Shown here: positions 10,153 to 19,163 of the stretch, piece by piece | How the letters are laid out: the number at the start of each line of letters is the position of its first letter | Position numbering within the stretch: position 1 is the stretch's first letter | Assembly: GCF_030996345.1 (NCBI RefSeq) | Contig: NZ_CP118747.1 | Location: forward strand, 186,001 to 250,000 | DNA length: 64,000 nucleotides | Origin: Acidithiobacillus sp. AMEEHan | Lineage (GTDB): Bacteria; Pseudomonadota; Gammaproteobacteria; Acidithiobacillales; Acidithiobacillaceae | Reading direction: 5' to 3' | Notes under the pieces: model-generated | The model's input: the letters and a program-made list of their open reading frames with translations, nothing else | What the model was told of the DNA's origin: nothing | Databases searched by the model: none | Translations under genes and position numbers: made by a program

Positions 10153-10784
10153 GACATATACCCCCAGAGATAGACAAAGACGAAGACAAAGACCCAGATG
10201 ATCGCCTGCAAATGCCAAAACATCCGCAGACTCAGCAAGCGCCCCACGGTATCGGTGGTGAAGCCCTTTCCCGCGACTTGCGCTATCATCACCAGAATCC
10301 AGATCAAGCCGAAGAAGATGTGCGCTGCGTGGACCTGGGTTAGAACGATGAAGGCCGAAGCTCCGCCGCTGGTCTGCACTGTGACACCATGGGCAGCCAG
10401 ATCCATCATGTCGTGAATGTCCAGGCCAAGAAAAATCACTCCCAGGACAAAAGCTGCGATCAGACCATTCATCAGACCCGCCTTGTTACCCTTTTTCACC
10501 GCACTCATGCCCATGCCATAGGCCAATACGCTCAAAAACAGCGCCACGGTTTGGGTGAACGTGTACCAGGGGTGAACGAAATCGGCCGGAGTCGGGCCAT
10601 TGAAGTAGCTGTGGGAATAACTCAGCACGCCATAGGCCGCGAAGAGCGTGGCGAAGAGCATGCCGTCACTGAGCAAGTAGAGAAAATACCCAAAACTACG
10701 TGTCGAGATCACATCATGACCGTGGTAGTGGGTGTCCCACAACACCGCCTTGCTTGGATCGGGTGAATCATGTGTACTCATCAA
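10149..10784 (-). CDS. cyoC: quinol oxidase subunit III
   Basis: Membrane subunit III of the bo3/aa3-type quinol oxidase: 211 residues, five predicted membrane helices, with the family's conserved SDGMLFATLFAAYGVL near residue 38 and HAAHIFFGLIWI near residue 152. It lacks catalytic cofactors and stabilises subunit I. The start lies 47 nt after cyoB with GAGGATTAG as ribosome-binding context, and the stop overlaps the cyoD start. Confidence 0.95.
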   Translation of the reverse strand: MMSTHDSPDPSKAVLWDTHYHGHDVISTRSFGYFLYLLSDGMLFATLFAAYGVLSYSHSYFNGPTPADFVHPWYTFTQTVALFLSVLAYGMGMSAVKKGNKAGLMNGLIAAFVLGVIFLGLDIHDMMDLAAHGVTVQTSGGASAFIVLTQVHAAHIFFGLIWILVMIAQVAGKGFTTDTVGRLLSLRMFWHLQAIIWVFVFVFVYLWGYMS

Positions 10785-10831
10785 TCTAATCCTCTTGTGA
10801 GGGGCGCGGCAGCAGCCGCGCCCGCAATCCT

Positions 10832-12979
10832 TCAGTGTTGGTCACCAGCGCTTGGCGGCGTACCCAATGGGCTGAGCTTCTGGCCTTCGTAGGCCATTGC
10901 CCCGCCGGGAACGGCGTGCCCACCATGATGCGGCAAGCTTTCTTCCACCTGCTGTTGACGCTGCATCGCCTCGCGCTCCATCTTCTCCAGCTCGGCAGCC
11001 GTGATGATGTAGCCCGGATCACCGCGCCAGGAACGCACGATCATCAACACGATGATTGCCGCCAGGCTGAGCAGGCAGAGCCACCAGATCCGCCAGGTCA
11101 GGGCAAAGCCCAAGACGAAGGTCAGCGCACCAATATAGACCGCCACACCGGTATTGTTCGGCATGTGGATGTCGACATATTGGGTCGGTTGTGCCTCGTT
11201 GATGCCGTTATGACGGCGCCACGCCAGCTCATCACGGGCGTTGACATGCGGGGTGACCGCAAAGTTGTAGAACGGCACGGGCGAGTGGGTCAGCCACTCC
11301 AAGGAGCGCGAGGTTCCCCAGGCATCCTGGCCAACGCGGTTCTTCACCCGATCACGAATACTGACGTAGAGCAGCACAAAGAAAGCCGCCACCGATAGGC
11401 AGTACACCGCGATGCCGATTTCCTCGACTACCAGATAAGGATGCCAGGCAGTATTGAAGACGTAATCCAGACGCCGGGTCTCGCCCATGAAGCCAAGCAT
11501 GTACATCGGCACGAAGACCAGCACCGTTCCGGCAGTGAAGAGCCAGAACATGGTCTTGGCCCAGAACTCATCGAGCTTGAAACCAAAAACCTTGGGGAAC
11601 CAAAAGAGCACCGAGCCAAAAATTGCGTAAACGATCACCAGCAACATGGAATGGAAATGGGCAATCACGAAGACGCTGTTATGCACCATGTAGTTGATTG
11701 CCGGGATCGCCAACATCATGCCGGTCAGACCGCCCACCAAGAGCAGGAACAACGCGCCGATCGCCCACAACATCGCGGCAGTGTAGGTAATGCGCCCGCG
11801 ATACATGGTGAAGGCCCAGTTGAACACCTTCACCCCGGTGGGAATACCGACCAGCATGGTTGCCACGCTAAAGGCACTGTTCACCTCCGGTCCGGCGCCC
11901 ATGGTGAAGAAGTGGTGCAACCACACCAGCCAGGAAACACCGGCAATGGCAAAACTCGCTGCCACCATGGTGATGTAGCCAAAGAGTGGCTTCTCGGAGA
12001 AGGTCGGGAAGATTTCCGACATCATGCCGAAGGCCGGCAGAATGACGAAGTACACCTCTGGATGTCCCCAAAGCCAGAACAGGTTGGTGTACAACATCAA
12101 GTTGCCGCCGAAGCCCGCCGTAAAGAAATGCGAACCAAAATACCGGTCACAGGCAACCAGAAAGAGCGCTACCTGCAGAGCCGGGAAAGAGGTCAAGGCA
12201 ATAATGTTGGCCGACAGGCTCGCCCAAGTGAAGATGGGTAGGCGAAACCAGGTCATACCCGGCGCGCGCATCTTGACGATGGTGGCAATCAGGTTGATAC
12301 CACCGAGGGTGGTACCGAGCGCCGTCAGCTCCAGGGTCCAGATCCAGTAGTCCACACCCACGCCAGGGCTGTACTGCAGCTCAAAGATCGGTGCGTAGCC
12401 AAACCAGCCGTTGTGCGCAAAATCGCCCACGAAAAGGGAGATCATGATCAAGACGACGGCGGCCGCCGTAATCCACAGGCCGAGGGCGTTGAGATATGGG
12501 TAGGCCATATCGCGCGCGCCAATCTGAATGGGCACGATGATGTTCATGAATCCCACCAGCAGCGGAGTCGCAGCCAAGAGGATCATGATCAGGCCGTGGG
12601 CGCTGTATACCTGCCCAAAATGGAAGGGGGTCAGGTACCCATGCACGGCGCCGAAGACCCCGGAAGAGTCGGGACCGTTGGCCCAGACCTGTTGGGTGCG
12701 GATCATCAAACCATCGATGAAACCGCGGAAGAGCATGACCAGGCCGAGGATGATGTACATCACCCCCAGTTTCTTATGGTCGACGGTGGTCAGCCATTCT
12801 TTCCAGAGATAGCCCCATTTTTGATAGTACGTGATGAGGCCCAATAGGATGATTCCGCCGATGACCACCGCCACGAAGAGTGGCGCGAGAATCGGGTTGG
12901 TATAGGGGATCTGGTCGATTGCCAGCCTCCCTAATAGAGGGTTCCACCCTCCCGGTACTTGAACGAGCATTTGCGTCAC
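10832..12979 (-). CDS. cyoB: quinol oxidase subunit I (heme-copper catalytic subunit)
   Basis: Catalytic subunit that reduces oxygen to water and pumps protons. The 715-residue length matches the long CyoB type. Visible signatures: the quinone-site Arg and Asp in LFRGFIDGLMIRTQQ; the low-spin heme His in YSAHGLIMI; the D-channel Asp in IQIGARDMAYP; the His-Tyr crosslink and channel Glu in WGHPEVYFVILP; the Cu-B pair WLHHFFTMG; the K-channel Lys in IPTGVKVFNW; and the heme ligands in HNSVFVIAHFHSM. It follows cyoA by 12 nt. The quinol-site residues and the CuA-less CyoA identify a quinol oxidase, not a cytochrome c oxidase. Confidence 0.97.
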   Translation of the reverse strand: MTQMLVQVPGGWNPLLGRLAIDQIPYTNPILAPLFVAVVIGGIILLGLITYYQKWGYLWKEWLTTVDHKKLGVMYIILGLVMLFRGFIDGLMIRTQQVWANGPDSSGVFGAVHGYLTPFHFGQVYSAHGLIMILLAATPLLVGFMNIIVPIQIGARDMAYPYLNALGLWITAAAVVLIMISLFVGDFAHNGWFGYAPIFELQYSPGVGVDYWIWTLELTALGTTLGGINLIATIVKMRAPGMTWFRLPIFTWASLSANIIALTSFPALQVALFLVACDRYFGSHFFTAGFGGNLMLYTNLFWLWGHPEVYFVILPAFGMMSEIFPTFSEKPLFGYITMVAASFAIAGVSWLVWLHHFFTMGAGPEVNSAFSVATMLVGIPTGVKVFNWAFTMYRGRITYTAAMLWAIGALFLLLVGGLTGMMLAIPAINYMVHNSVFVIAHFHSMLLVIVYAIFGSVLFWFPKVFGFKLDEFWAKTMFWLFTAGTVLVFVPMYMLGFMGETRRLDYVFNTAWHPYLVVEEIGIAVYCLSVAAFFVLLYVSIRDRVKNRVGQDAWGTSRSLEWLTHSPVPFYNFAVTPHVNARDELAWRRHNGINEAQPTQYVDIHMPNNTGVAVYIGALTFVLGFALTWRIWWLCLLSLAAIIVLMIVRSWRGDPGYIITAAELEKMEREAMQRQQQVEESLPHHGGHAVPGGAMAYEGQKLSPLGTPPSAGDQH

Positions 12980-12991
12980 CTCTCCTTTTTC

Positions 12992-13951
12992 CTAGTCGCG
13001 ATGCTCAGCGGCTTGCTTTTGCATATAAGCCACCATGTTTTCGGTCATTGCCGGCGGCAACGGCCAAGTCTTGCCATTCATCACTTCCATCATCAAATGG
13101 TCAAAGATTCCACTCTCCACGTTCGAGAAATAGACCACGCGATGATTGACGTTGATGTAGGGCTCGGCAAAGCGATTGAAGCTGGCGTAGGTCATGGTCT
13201 TCGGCGAAGCCTGTACCTTGCTGACCCAATTCTGGAAGTCCTCCTTGCTGACCATCTTGGTCGGAAAGGTCATCCAGGAGGTGCCCGCACCCGCATAGTC
13301 CGAGGCAATCCCCTGATAGACGCCGACGCGATCACTTTCCAGCGCATTCTTGGTACGCATGCCGGGCATCACGTCGATCATGCCAACCAGCTGCGGAATG
13401 AAGAAGCCAGAGGTAACCGCGGTAGAAGTGAGACGGAAAAAGACCGGTGTATGCACCGGCAGCACCAATTCATTGGCCACTGCCATGTGATATTGCGGAT
13501 AGATGAACAACCACTGCCAGTCCGTGGCGATGACGTCCACGTTTACCGGGTCACCCTTGGGTGCCATGTGCTTGGTAATGACGGTGGGGTTATACGGATT
13601 GATTTCGAAGGTACCTTTGACGGCAAAGTAGGCCAGGAAACCCACAGCAATGATCGGAATTCCCCAAACCAGAACCTCAAGCGTGTTGGAATGAGACCAA
13701 TGGGCATCGTACTTGCCACGATTCTTGCCCTTGGAATATTTCCACATGAACCAGATCACCAGCAGCGCCGTAATGCCAACGATGGCACCCATGATGACGA
13801 CATCGATGATCATGTAATGCAGGTTGGTGTCGGCCATCGTACCTTTCGGATCAAAGATCCAGAAAATACTGGCATTGGCAAGGCCAGCCCATGCGGCTGC
13901 CAGCGTGCCACCTCCCCATAATGCCAGTCGTTTTGCTTGCTTTCTAAACAT
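12992..13951 (-). CDS. cyoA: quinol oxidase subunit II
   Basis: Subunit II of the quinol oxidase: two N-terminal membrane helices and a periplasmic cupredoxin domain. The region equivalent to the CuA site reads FFIPQLVGMIDVMPGM, like E. coli CyoA, and lacks the paired Cys ligands, so electrons come from quinol. The N-terminal export signal ends in LANASIF without the lipobox Cys seen in E. coli CyoA, so this is probably not a lipoprotein. I chose the ATG at 13951, nine bases after GGGAG, over a GTG two codons upstream. First gene of the oxidase operon. Confidence 0.94.
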   Translation of the reverse strand: MFRKQAKRLALWGGGTLAAAWAGLANASIFWIFDPKGTMADTNLHYMIIDVVIMGAIVGITALLVIWFMWKYSKGKNRGKYDAHWSHSNTLEVLVWGIPIIAVGFLAYFAVKGTFEINPYNPTVITKHMAPKGDPVNVDVIATDWQWLFIYPQYHMAVANELVLPVHTPVFFRLTSTAVTSGFFIPQLVGMIDVMPGMRTKNALESDRVGVYQGIASDYAGAGTSWMTFPTKMVSKEDFQNWVSKVQASPKTMTYASFNRFAEPYINVNHRVVYFSNVESGIFDHLMMEVMNGKTWPLPPAMTENMVAYMQKQAAEHRD

Positions 13952-14445
13952 AACCACTTTCTCCCTGACGGATTCCTAGTTCCGTATCGTTTTGCCGCCG
14001 CGGTGCCCTGCGGCGACCCATCCGCGGGTCAAGGCACTCCCTTTTCTGCCCTACCCGCTGAACCAAACCAGAAAACACAGTGCAGACCGACAGGGAGCGT
14101 GGCCTCCGCAGCAAGTCAGCACCATATTCATACAACATTATATTTTTACAGAAATCTTCTTTTCGGGCATTACGTTATTCCACTAAAAACCCCGAAGCAA
14201 TAGAAAAGGCCTTCAAATATTTTTGGGCACGAGCAAGATCGATTAGCACACTAAATTCATAAAAAACATCATATAATTATGTTATATTTTTCTTATATTC
14301 ACTTTTCCTTGACAATCAAAAGGGCTTTGTCGCTGTAACGACTGCAAGACAAACTCTATCATTACATTTATGTTTACTGTTTCTCCAATAATAAAATACA
14401 ATTTTATTTTTTTATTGATGCGAGCATTCCTGCTATCATCAGGCT
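13952..14445. promoter_or_regulatory. AT-rich divergent intergenic region between cyoA and the DJ-1-like gene
   Basis: About 490 bases without a convincing gene. The part from 14130 to 14440 is strikingly AT-rich compared with its surroundings. A TATAAT -10-like hexamer occurs on the minus strand (14137-14142) for the cyo operon, without a clear -35. On the plus strand there is TTGACA at 14309-14314 without a good -10, and an AT-rich inverted repeat AATAAAAT/ATTTTATT at 14390-14408 followed by a T run. The base composition fits a regulatory region bent or bound by nucleoid proteins, but no specific operator was recognised. Confidence 0.4.
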
Positions 14446-15195
14446 ATGTTACCGAGCCAACCTTTCCTCGCTTTCCTGCTCAGCAGCGCACAGCTTCTCC
14501 GCCTGCGGAATGGCGACACCATTGCGACGGGCGTCTGGGCGGAAGAACTGCTTCTTCCCTGGCAAGAGTTTCGCACGGCGGGTTGGCCTATTGTATTTCT
14601 GAGCCCGGATGGCAAGCCGGCACAAATCGATCCGCAGAGTCTGTTACTCGAAAATCTTGCTGGCGACCAGGACAAACAATCGAGTCTGGCGCACGAATCC
14701 GCCCGGCTACCGCTCATGGATACCCTCTCCATCGCCAGCGTTCTTCCCATACTGTCGGCCATGCGCGGGGTTTTCATTCCGGGCGGCAATGGTCCTTTGA
14801 TGGACCTCCCCGACTCGTCCGAGGTCGGCAGACTCCTGCACGAATGCCGACGGAGAAAGCTTCCCGTTGCCACCCTCTGCCATGGTAGCGCCGCCCTTCT
14901 CGCCCGCCCTGATCCTGGCGAGGATCGCCCTTTTTCCGGCTTTCAGGTAAGCTGTTTCCAGAAGCTCGAGGAAGAGCAGACCAGTCTCGCGGGACGTTGG
15001 CCGTTTCACCTGGAGGAAGAGTTGCGCGGTTGCGGATTTCAGGTGATATCGGGAGCTCCGTGGCAAGCGCAGGTCGTCCAAGACCGTGATCTGTTCAGCG
15101 GCCAGAATCCGGCCTCTGCTCTCCCTCTGGCGCAGGCGCTTTTGGCACGCCTCGAGGAAAATCGTCGTCATAGGGGAAGCAAACATGGATACTGA
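14446..15195 (+). CDS. DJ-1/PfpI (class I glutamine amidotransferase-like) protein
   Basis: A 249-residue protein of the DJ-1/PfpI/Hsp31 superfamily. It shows the conserved acidic residue in WAEELLLP with the following [18 protein letters not shown], then [10 protein letters not shown] (about residues 108-117), and the nucleophile elbow [11 protein letters not shown] with its Cys near residue 144. Relatives are chaperones, glyoxalases or deglycases, and the exact activity cannot be told from this. No strong ribosome-binding site precedes the ATG. The 3' end overlaps rpiA by 11 nt, so the two are probably co-transcribed. Confidence 0.75.
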   Translation: MLPSQPFLAFLLSSAQLLRLRNGDTIATGVWAEELLLPWQEFRTAGWPIVFLSPDGKPAQIDPQSLLLENLAGDQDKQSSLAHESARLPLMDTLSIASVLPILSAMRGVFIPGGNGPLMDLPDSSEVGRLLHECRRRKLPVATLCHGSAALLARPDPGEDRPFSGFQVSCFQKLEEEQTSLAGRWPFHLEEELRGCGFQVISGAPWQAQVVQDRDLFSGQNPASALPLAQALLARLEENRRHRGSKHGY

Positions 15196-15853
15196 TGCAC
15201 TGAAGCGTATGGCTGCTGAGGCGGCGCTGGATTACATTCAGCCGGGAATGGTCGTCGGCGTTGGCACCGGTTCCACCAGCAATCACTTCATCGACGCCCT
15301 CGGCCGGGCAAAAATCTCCGTTGATGGCTACGTACCCTCCAGCCTCGGCACCGCCGAACGACTCCAGTCGCTGGGTCTGCGCGTTCTGGATCTGAACGAC
15401 ACCGGCGATATCCCGGTGTATGTCGACGGCGCTGATGAGATTGATCCGCACTTTCGCCTCATCAAAGGAGGAGGTGGCGCACTGACCCGCGAAAAGATCG
15501 TTGCCTCGGCGGCGCGCCGCTTTGTCTGTATCGCCGATCACTCCAAGGACCATGCGAGGCTCGGTAGTTTCCCGTTACCTGTGGAGGTTCTGCCTTTCGC
15601 CCGCAGTTTTGTTGCCCGCCAGTTGGTGAAATTAGGCGGCAACCCCAGTCTACGCAGCGGTTTTACCAGCGACAATGGCAATGTCATCCTCGACGTGGTG
15701 GGCCTCGATCTGAGCGACCCGGCGGCAATGGAGAGCAAGATCAACAGCATCCCTGGAGTACTCGACAATGGCATTTTTGCCCTGCGTCGCGCCGACGTGG
15801 TCCTGCTCGGCAGCCCGGAAGGTGTCATTCGCCGCAGTAGCGCGCCACAGTAA
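15185..15853 (+). CDS. rpiA: ribose-5-phosphate isomerase A
   Basis: Interconverts ribose 5-phosphate and ribulose 5-phosphate in the pentose phosphate/Calvin-cycle network. The 222-residue product has the RpiA signatures [23 protein letters not shown] and [12 protein letters not shown]. The frame is open further upstream, but the ATG at 15185 follows AGGGGAAG at good spacing and gives the standard N-terminus. It sits between the DJ-1-like gene (11-nt overlap) and pdxH (14 nt). Confidence 0.97.
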   Translation: MDTDALKRMAAEAALDYIQPGMVVGVGTGSTSNHFIDALGRAKISVDGYVPSSLGTAERLQSLGLRVLDLNDTGDIPVYVDGADEIDPHFRLIKGGGGALTREKIVASAARRFVCIADHSKDHARLGSFPLPVEVLPFARSFVARQLVKLGGNPSLRSGFTSDNGNVILDVVGLDLSDPAAMESKINSIPGVLDNGIFALRRADVVLLGSPEGVIRRSSAPQ

Positions 15854-15867
15854 GGATCTGGTCGGAA

Positions 15868-16515
15868 ATGGAAGGCGAAGTCGACCATCGCGCCACGCGG
15901 CGGGATTTTCGCGCTGGCACGCTGGCGCGGGCGGATCTCGATCCCGACCCCTGGATGCAGATGCAATGCTGGCTGCAGGAAGCAGAAAGCGCCGGAAACT
16001 TCGACCCGACCGCCATGGCCCTGGCGACCGCCGATGGCGACGGATTCCCTAATGTGCGCTACGTGCTCCTCAAGCACTTCGATGCACGCGGCGTCTGCTG
16101 GTACACCGATAGCCGCAGCCAGAAAGGCCAGGAATTGGCCGCCAACGCCCGCGCGGCTCTGGCCTTCTATTGGCCGGAGCTCGATCGACAGCTACGACTG
16201 CAGGGTGCGGTATCTCTGCTTCCCGAGAGCGATGCAGAAAGTTATTTCCAGCAGCGGCCCGTCGGTAGCCGCTTGGCCGCCGCCGCATCGGAACAGAGTC
16301 GGGAGATCGTCGATCGTGCCCACCTGGAAGCGCGGGTGGCGGAGCTTGCGGCCCGCTATCCCGACGGCGACGTACCACGCAATCCTGCTTGGCGCGGCTA
16401 TCGCCTGGCACCGCATCGCTTCGAATTCTGGCAAGGGCGCAGCAACCGACTGCATGACCGCTTTGTCTACATCCGTGACGAAAAGGGTTGGCGGATCAGC
16501 CGCCTGATGCCCTGA
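15868..16515 (+). CDS. pdxH: pyridoxamine 5'-phosphate oxidase
   Basis: FMN-dependent flavoenzyme converting pyridoxine/pyridoxamine 5'-phosphate to pyridoxal 5'-phosphate, the last step of vitamin B6 synthesis and salvage. 215 residues, the normal length. Recognisable blocks: PTAMALATADGDGFPNVRYV (substrate/FMN entry), FYWPELDRQLRLQG, SRLAAAASEQS, and the C-terminal GYRLAPHRFEFWQG...RLHDRFVY. It starts 14 nt after rpiA and converges with the small unknown gene below, 8 nt away. Confidence 0.96.
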   Translation: MEGEVDHRATRRDFRAGTLARADLDPDPWMQMQCWLQEAESAGNFDPTAMALATADGDGFPNVRYVLLKHFDARGVCWYTDSRSQKGQELAANARAALAFYWPELDRQLRLQGAVSLLPESDAESYFQQRPVGSRLAAAASEQSREIVDRAHLEARVAELAARYPDGDVPRNPAWRGYRLAPHRFEFWQGRSNRLHDRFVYIRDEKGWRISRLMP

Positions 16516-16523
16516 GCGGGGTA

Positions 16524-16826
16524 TCAAAAGCCTTCGATGCGCGCCTCGTAGTCGAGCACGATCAGGCGATAAAGGTCATCACCCAGCTGCACGTGAGCGG
16601 TCTGCGGGGCACCAATCTGGATGGAATTCCCTCCCGCCATGCTCAGGCCGAGGGGCTGAAAATGATCCTGTTCGATGAGTTCCTCCAGCAGTGTGCGCAG
16701 CTCCGCCTCAGCTACCGTACCCGTATTATCTACGATGCGGCAGGGCTTGCCGCGCCGTGTCTGCCCCTCGACCACGCGGGCGTGCGGCGTCAGAGGTGGC
16801 AAAGCGGAGTCTCGCTGCTCAGCCAT
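16524..16826 (-). CDS. small protein of unknown function downstream of leuD
   Basis: A 100-residue soluble protein with no motif I recognise. It has no signal peptide or membrane segment, an acidic helical middle ([15 protein letters not shown]) and a C-terminal half that looks strand-rich. Its start overlaps the end of leuD by 8 nt on the same strand, so it is probably the last gene of the leuC-lipoprotein-leuD transcript. The coupling and length suggest a real gene; the function is unknown. Confidence 0.6.
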   Translation of the reverse strand: MAEQRDSALPPLTPHARVVEGQTRRGKPCRIVDNTGTVAEAELRTLLEELIEQDHFQPLGLSMAGGNSIQIGAPQTAHVQLGDDLYRLIVLDYEARIEGF

Positions 16827-17448
16827 TTTGCGGCTCCCGAAAGAGCCAAGGCATCTGGCGACGACGCTCCGTCTCGTAGTCGCGGATGGCGTCGGCGTGG
16901 GCCAAGGTCATCTGGATGTCATCGAGACCATTGAGCAGCTTGTGCTTGGCTCCCGGAGCAATATCGAAGGAATAACGCTGGCCATCGGCGCTGCGCAGTT
17001 CCTGGGCAGCGAGATCGATGTGCACCTGCAACGGCGCGTCCTCTGCTACCCGAAAAAGCGCATCGATGACTTCCTGCGGCAGAGTGATCAGCAAAATACC
17101 ATTCTGCACACAGTTATTGGCGAAGATATCGGCAAAACTAGGAGCAATGACCGCACGGATGCCGTAGTCGGCAAGTGCCCAGGGGGCATGCTCGCGACTC
17201 GATCCACAACCAAAATTCTGCTGCGCCAGGAGGACCTGTGCCCCCCGCAAATCGGCACGGTTGAGCACGAAATCAAGGTTAGGGGCGGCTGGATCGCCAT
17301 CGCGATAGCGCCAATCAAAAAACAGGAATTTTCCTAAGCCCTGCCGCTCGATGGTTTTGAGAAACTGCTTGGGGATGATGGCGTCGGTATCGACATTGGC
17401 GCGATCCAGAGGGATCACCGCTGAATCAACTGTGGTAAAAGCTTGCAT
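16819..17448 (-). CDS. leuD: 3-isopropylmalate dehydratase small subunit
   Basis: Small (swivel) subunit of isopropylmalate isomerase, second step of leucine synthesis. 209 residues from the ATG at 17448, giving the standard N-terminus [20 protein letters not shown]; the longer frame to 17526 runs through the small lipoprotein gene. Family motifs visible: [11 protein letters not shown], the active-site segment [15 protein letters not shown], and [22 protein letters not shown] lies about 10 nt upstream of the ATG. It partners LeuC from the same operon. Confidence 0.96.
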   Translation of the reverse strand: MQAFTTVDSAVIPLDRANVDTDAIIPKQFLKTIERQGLGKFLFFDWRYRDGDPAAPNLDFVLNRADLRGAQVLLAQQNFGCGSSREHAPWALADYGIRAVIAPSFADIFANNCVQNGILLITLPQEVIDALFRVAEDAPLQVHIDLAAQELRSADGQRYSFDIAPGAKHKLLNGLDDIQMTLAHADAIRDYETERRRQMPWLFREPQNG

Positions 17449-17449
17449 C

Positions 17450-17599
17450 TCAGGATTTCTCCAAACGCTTGAGAACGACATATTCGATGGCTGCCATTTC
17501 ATTCGCTGCAGCACGACTGGCGGCAAGCGCGCCGAGCTCAGTCAGACCGCAGCTGAACAAGAGAAACGCCATCCGTAGGAGCAAGAGACGAGCGCTCAC
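17450..17599 (-). CDS. 49-residue lipoprotein between leuC and leuD (entericidin-like)
   Basis: A short gene that most callers would miss. GTG at 17599 overlaps the leuC stop as GTGA. The product starts [17 protein letters not shown], a lipoprotein signal peptide with lipobox LFSC, acylated Cys at residue 17. The mature part is about 33 residues, Ala-rich, then basic and helical, ending VVLKRLEKS. The stop lies one base before the leuD ATG. Tiny entericidin-like lipoproteins at this leuC-leuD position are known in other proteobacteria as far as I recall, which supports reality. The function here is unknown; envelope-stress or bacteriolytic roles would be extrapolation. Confidence 0.65.
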   Translation of the reverse strand: MSARLLLLRMAFLLFSCGLTELGALAASRAAANEMAAIEYVVLKRLEKS

Positions 17600-19005
17600 C
17601 CGTGCCACCGCCGCACGTCGACAAAATGGCCGGCTATGGCCGCTGCTGCAGCCATAGCCGGGCTGACCAGGTGGGTACGCCCGCCGGCACCTTGACGTCC
17701 CTCGAAATTACGGTTGGACGTAGCCGCACAACGCTCGCCCGGCTCGAGGCGATCGGCATTCATCGCCAGACACATCGAGCAACCCGGCTCCCGCCATTCG
17801 AAACCGGCTTGGCGGAAGATTTCGTCGAGTCCCTCGGCCTCCGCCTGCGCCTTGACCAGACCCGAGCCAGGCACGACCAGGACCGCTTTTACGCTATTCG
17901 CCTTGTGTTTGCCGCGCACCACTTCCGCCGCCGCACGCAGATCCTCGATCCGGGCATTGGTACAAGATCCGATGAAGACCTTGTCGACGGCGATCTCGCT
18001 GATCGGGGTGCCTGCCTGCAGCCCCATGTATTCCAGGGCACGCGACCACGCCTCCCTCCGCACGGGATCGGGCGCAGCGGCCAGATCGGGGATCTGCGCA
18101 TCGATGGACAGAACCATCTCTGGGCTCGTACCCCAGGTCACCTGCGGCAACAATTGGCTGGCGTCGATGCGAATCTCTCGGTCGAACTGGGCGTCGTCAT
18201 CACTGTGCAGGGTCTGCCAAAACGCGACCGCCCGCTCCCAGTCGGCGCCCTGCGGGGCGTACGGGCGTCCCTGCAGATAGGCAAACGTCTTGGCATCGGG
18301 GGCCACCATACCTGAGCGGGCACCAGCCTCGATGGCCATGTTGCAGACCGTCATCCGTCCTTCGATGCTCAGTGCCTCGATCCCTGGCCCGGCAAACTCG
18401 ATGGCATGGCCGGTACCGCCGGCAGTGCCGATCTGCCCGATGATGGCAAGGACAAGATCCTTGGCCGTCACTCCCTGGGGCAAGATGCCTTCGACCCAGA
18501 CCCGCATATTTTTGGACTTGCGCGCCCACAGGCACTGCGTCGCGAGAACATGCTCGACTTCGGTAGTTCCGATGCCGAAGGCGAGCGCCCCCAGGGCGCC
18601 GTGGGTGGCAGTGTGAGAATCTCCACACACCACGGTCATCCCCGGCAAGGTCAGCCCCTGCTCCGGCGCGATCACGTGGACAATTCCTTGCCGCCGATCG
18701 AGCATGCCGTACTCTTCCACGCCGAATTCGACACAATTGCGATCAAGGGTCTCGACCTGCAGGCGCGAGGTAGCGTCAGTGATGCCCGCAGCGCGATCCG
18801 TAGTAGGGACATTGTGGTCCGCCGTGGCGATATTCGCGTCTACCCGCCATAGCTTGCGTCCCGCCGCACGCAGACCGGAGAAGGCTTGCGGGCTGGTCAC
18901 CTCATGCAACAGATGACGGTCGATATAGAGCAGCGTGCGGCCATCCGCCTCACTGAGAATGCGATGCTGCTCCCAGAGCTTGTCGTACAGGGTCTGTGCG
19001 GTCAT
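17596..19005 (-). CDS. leuC: 3-isopropylmalate dehydratase large subunit
   Basis: Large, [4Fe-4S]-binding subunit of isopropylmalate isomerase. 469 residues with aconitase-superfamily motifs: [20 protein letters not shown] near residue 130, [16 protein letters not shown] around residue 345 (first cluster Cys), and [15 protein letters not shown] around residue 407 (the other two Cys). First recognised gene of the leuC-lipoprotein-leuD-orf100 transcript. leuB is not in the window. Confidence 0.97.
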   Translation of the reverse strand: MTAQTLYDKLWEQHRILSEADGRTLLYIDRHLLHEVTSPQAFSGLRAAGRKLWRVDANIATADHNVPTTDRAAGITDATSRLQVETLDRNCVEFGVEEYGMLDRRQGIVHVIAPEQGLTLPGMTVVCGDSHTATHGALGALAFGIGTTEVEHVLATQCLWARKSKNMRVWVEGILPQGVTAKDLVLAIIGQIGTAGGTGHAIEFAGPGIEALSIEGRMTVCNMAIEAGARSGMVAPDAKTFAYLQGRPYAPQGADWERAVAFWQTLHSDDDAQFDREIRIDASQLLPQVTWGTSPEMVLSIDAQIPDLAAAPDPVRREAWSRALEYMGLQAGTPISEIAVDKVFIGSCTNARIEDLRAAAEVVRGKHKANSVKAVLVVPGSGLVKAQAEAEGLDEIFRQAGFEWREPGCSMCLAMNADRLEPGERCAATSNRNFEGRQGAGGRTHLVSPAMAAAAAIAGHFVDVRRWHG

Positions 19006-19163
19006 GAATTCTGCACCCGTGTGAAAAACGCCATTATCCTACCCTTTTAACGACAGCGGGGAAACGTCGTTCGAGACAATAGCCCCCGAGGATAGACATC
19101 TGCCTTCCCCCCTAGGGCAAGGAGCGGGTACTATGTCCGCTTGGCAAGTAAAGGTAGCACAGC

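Noticed and set aside
13944-14138. 64-codon minus-strand frame just upstream of cyoA
   Set aside because: It overlaps the cyoA start out of phase, has no ribosome-binding site and a random-looking Arg-rich product.
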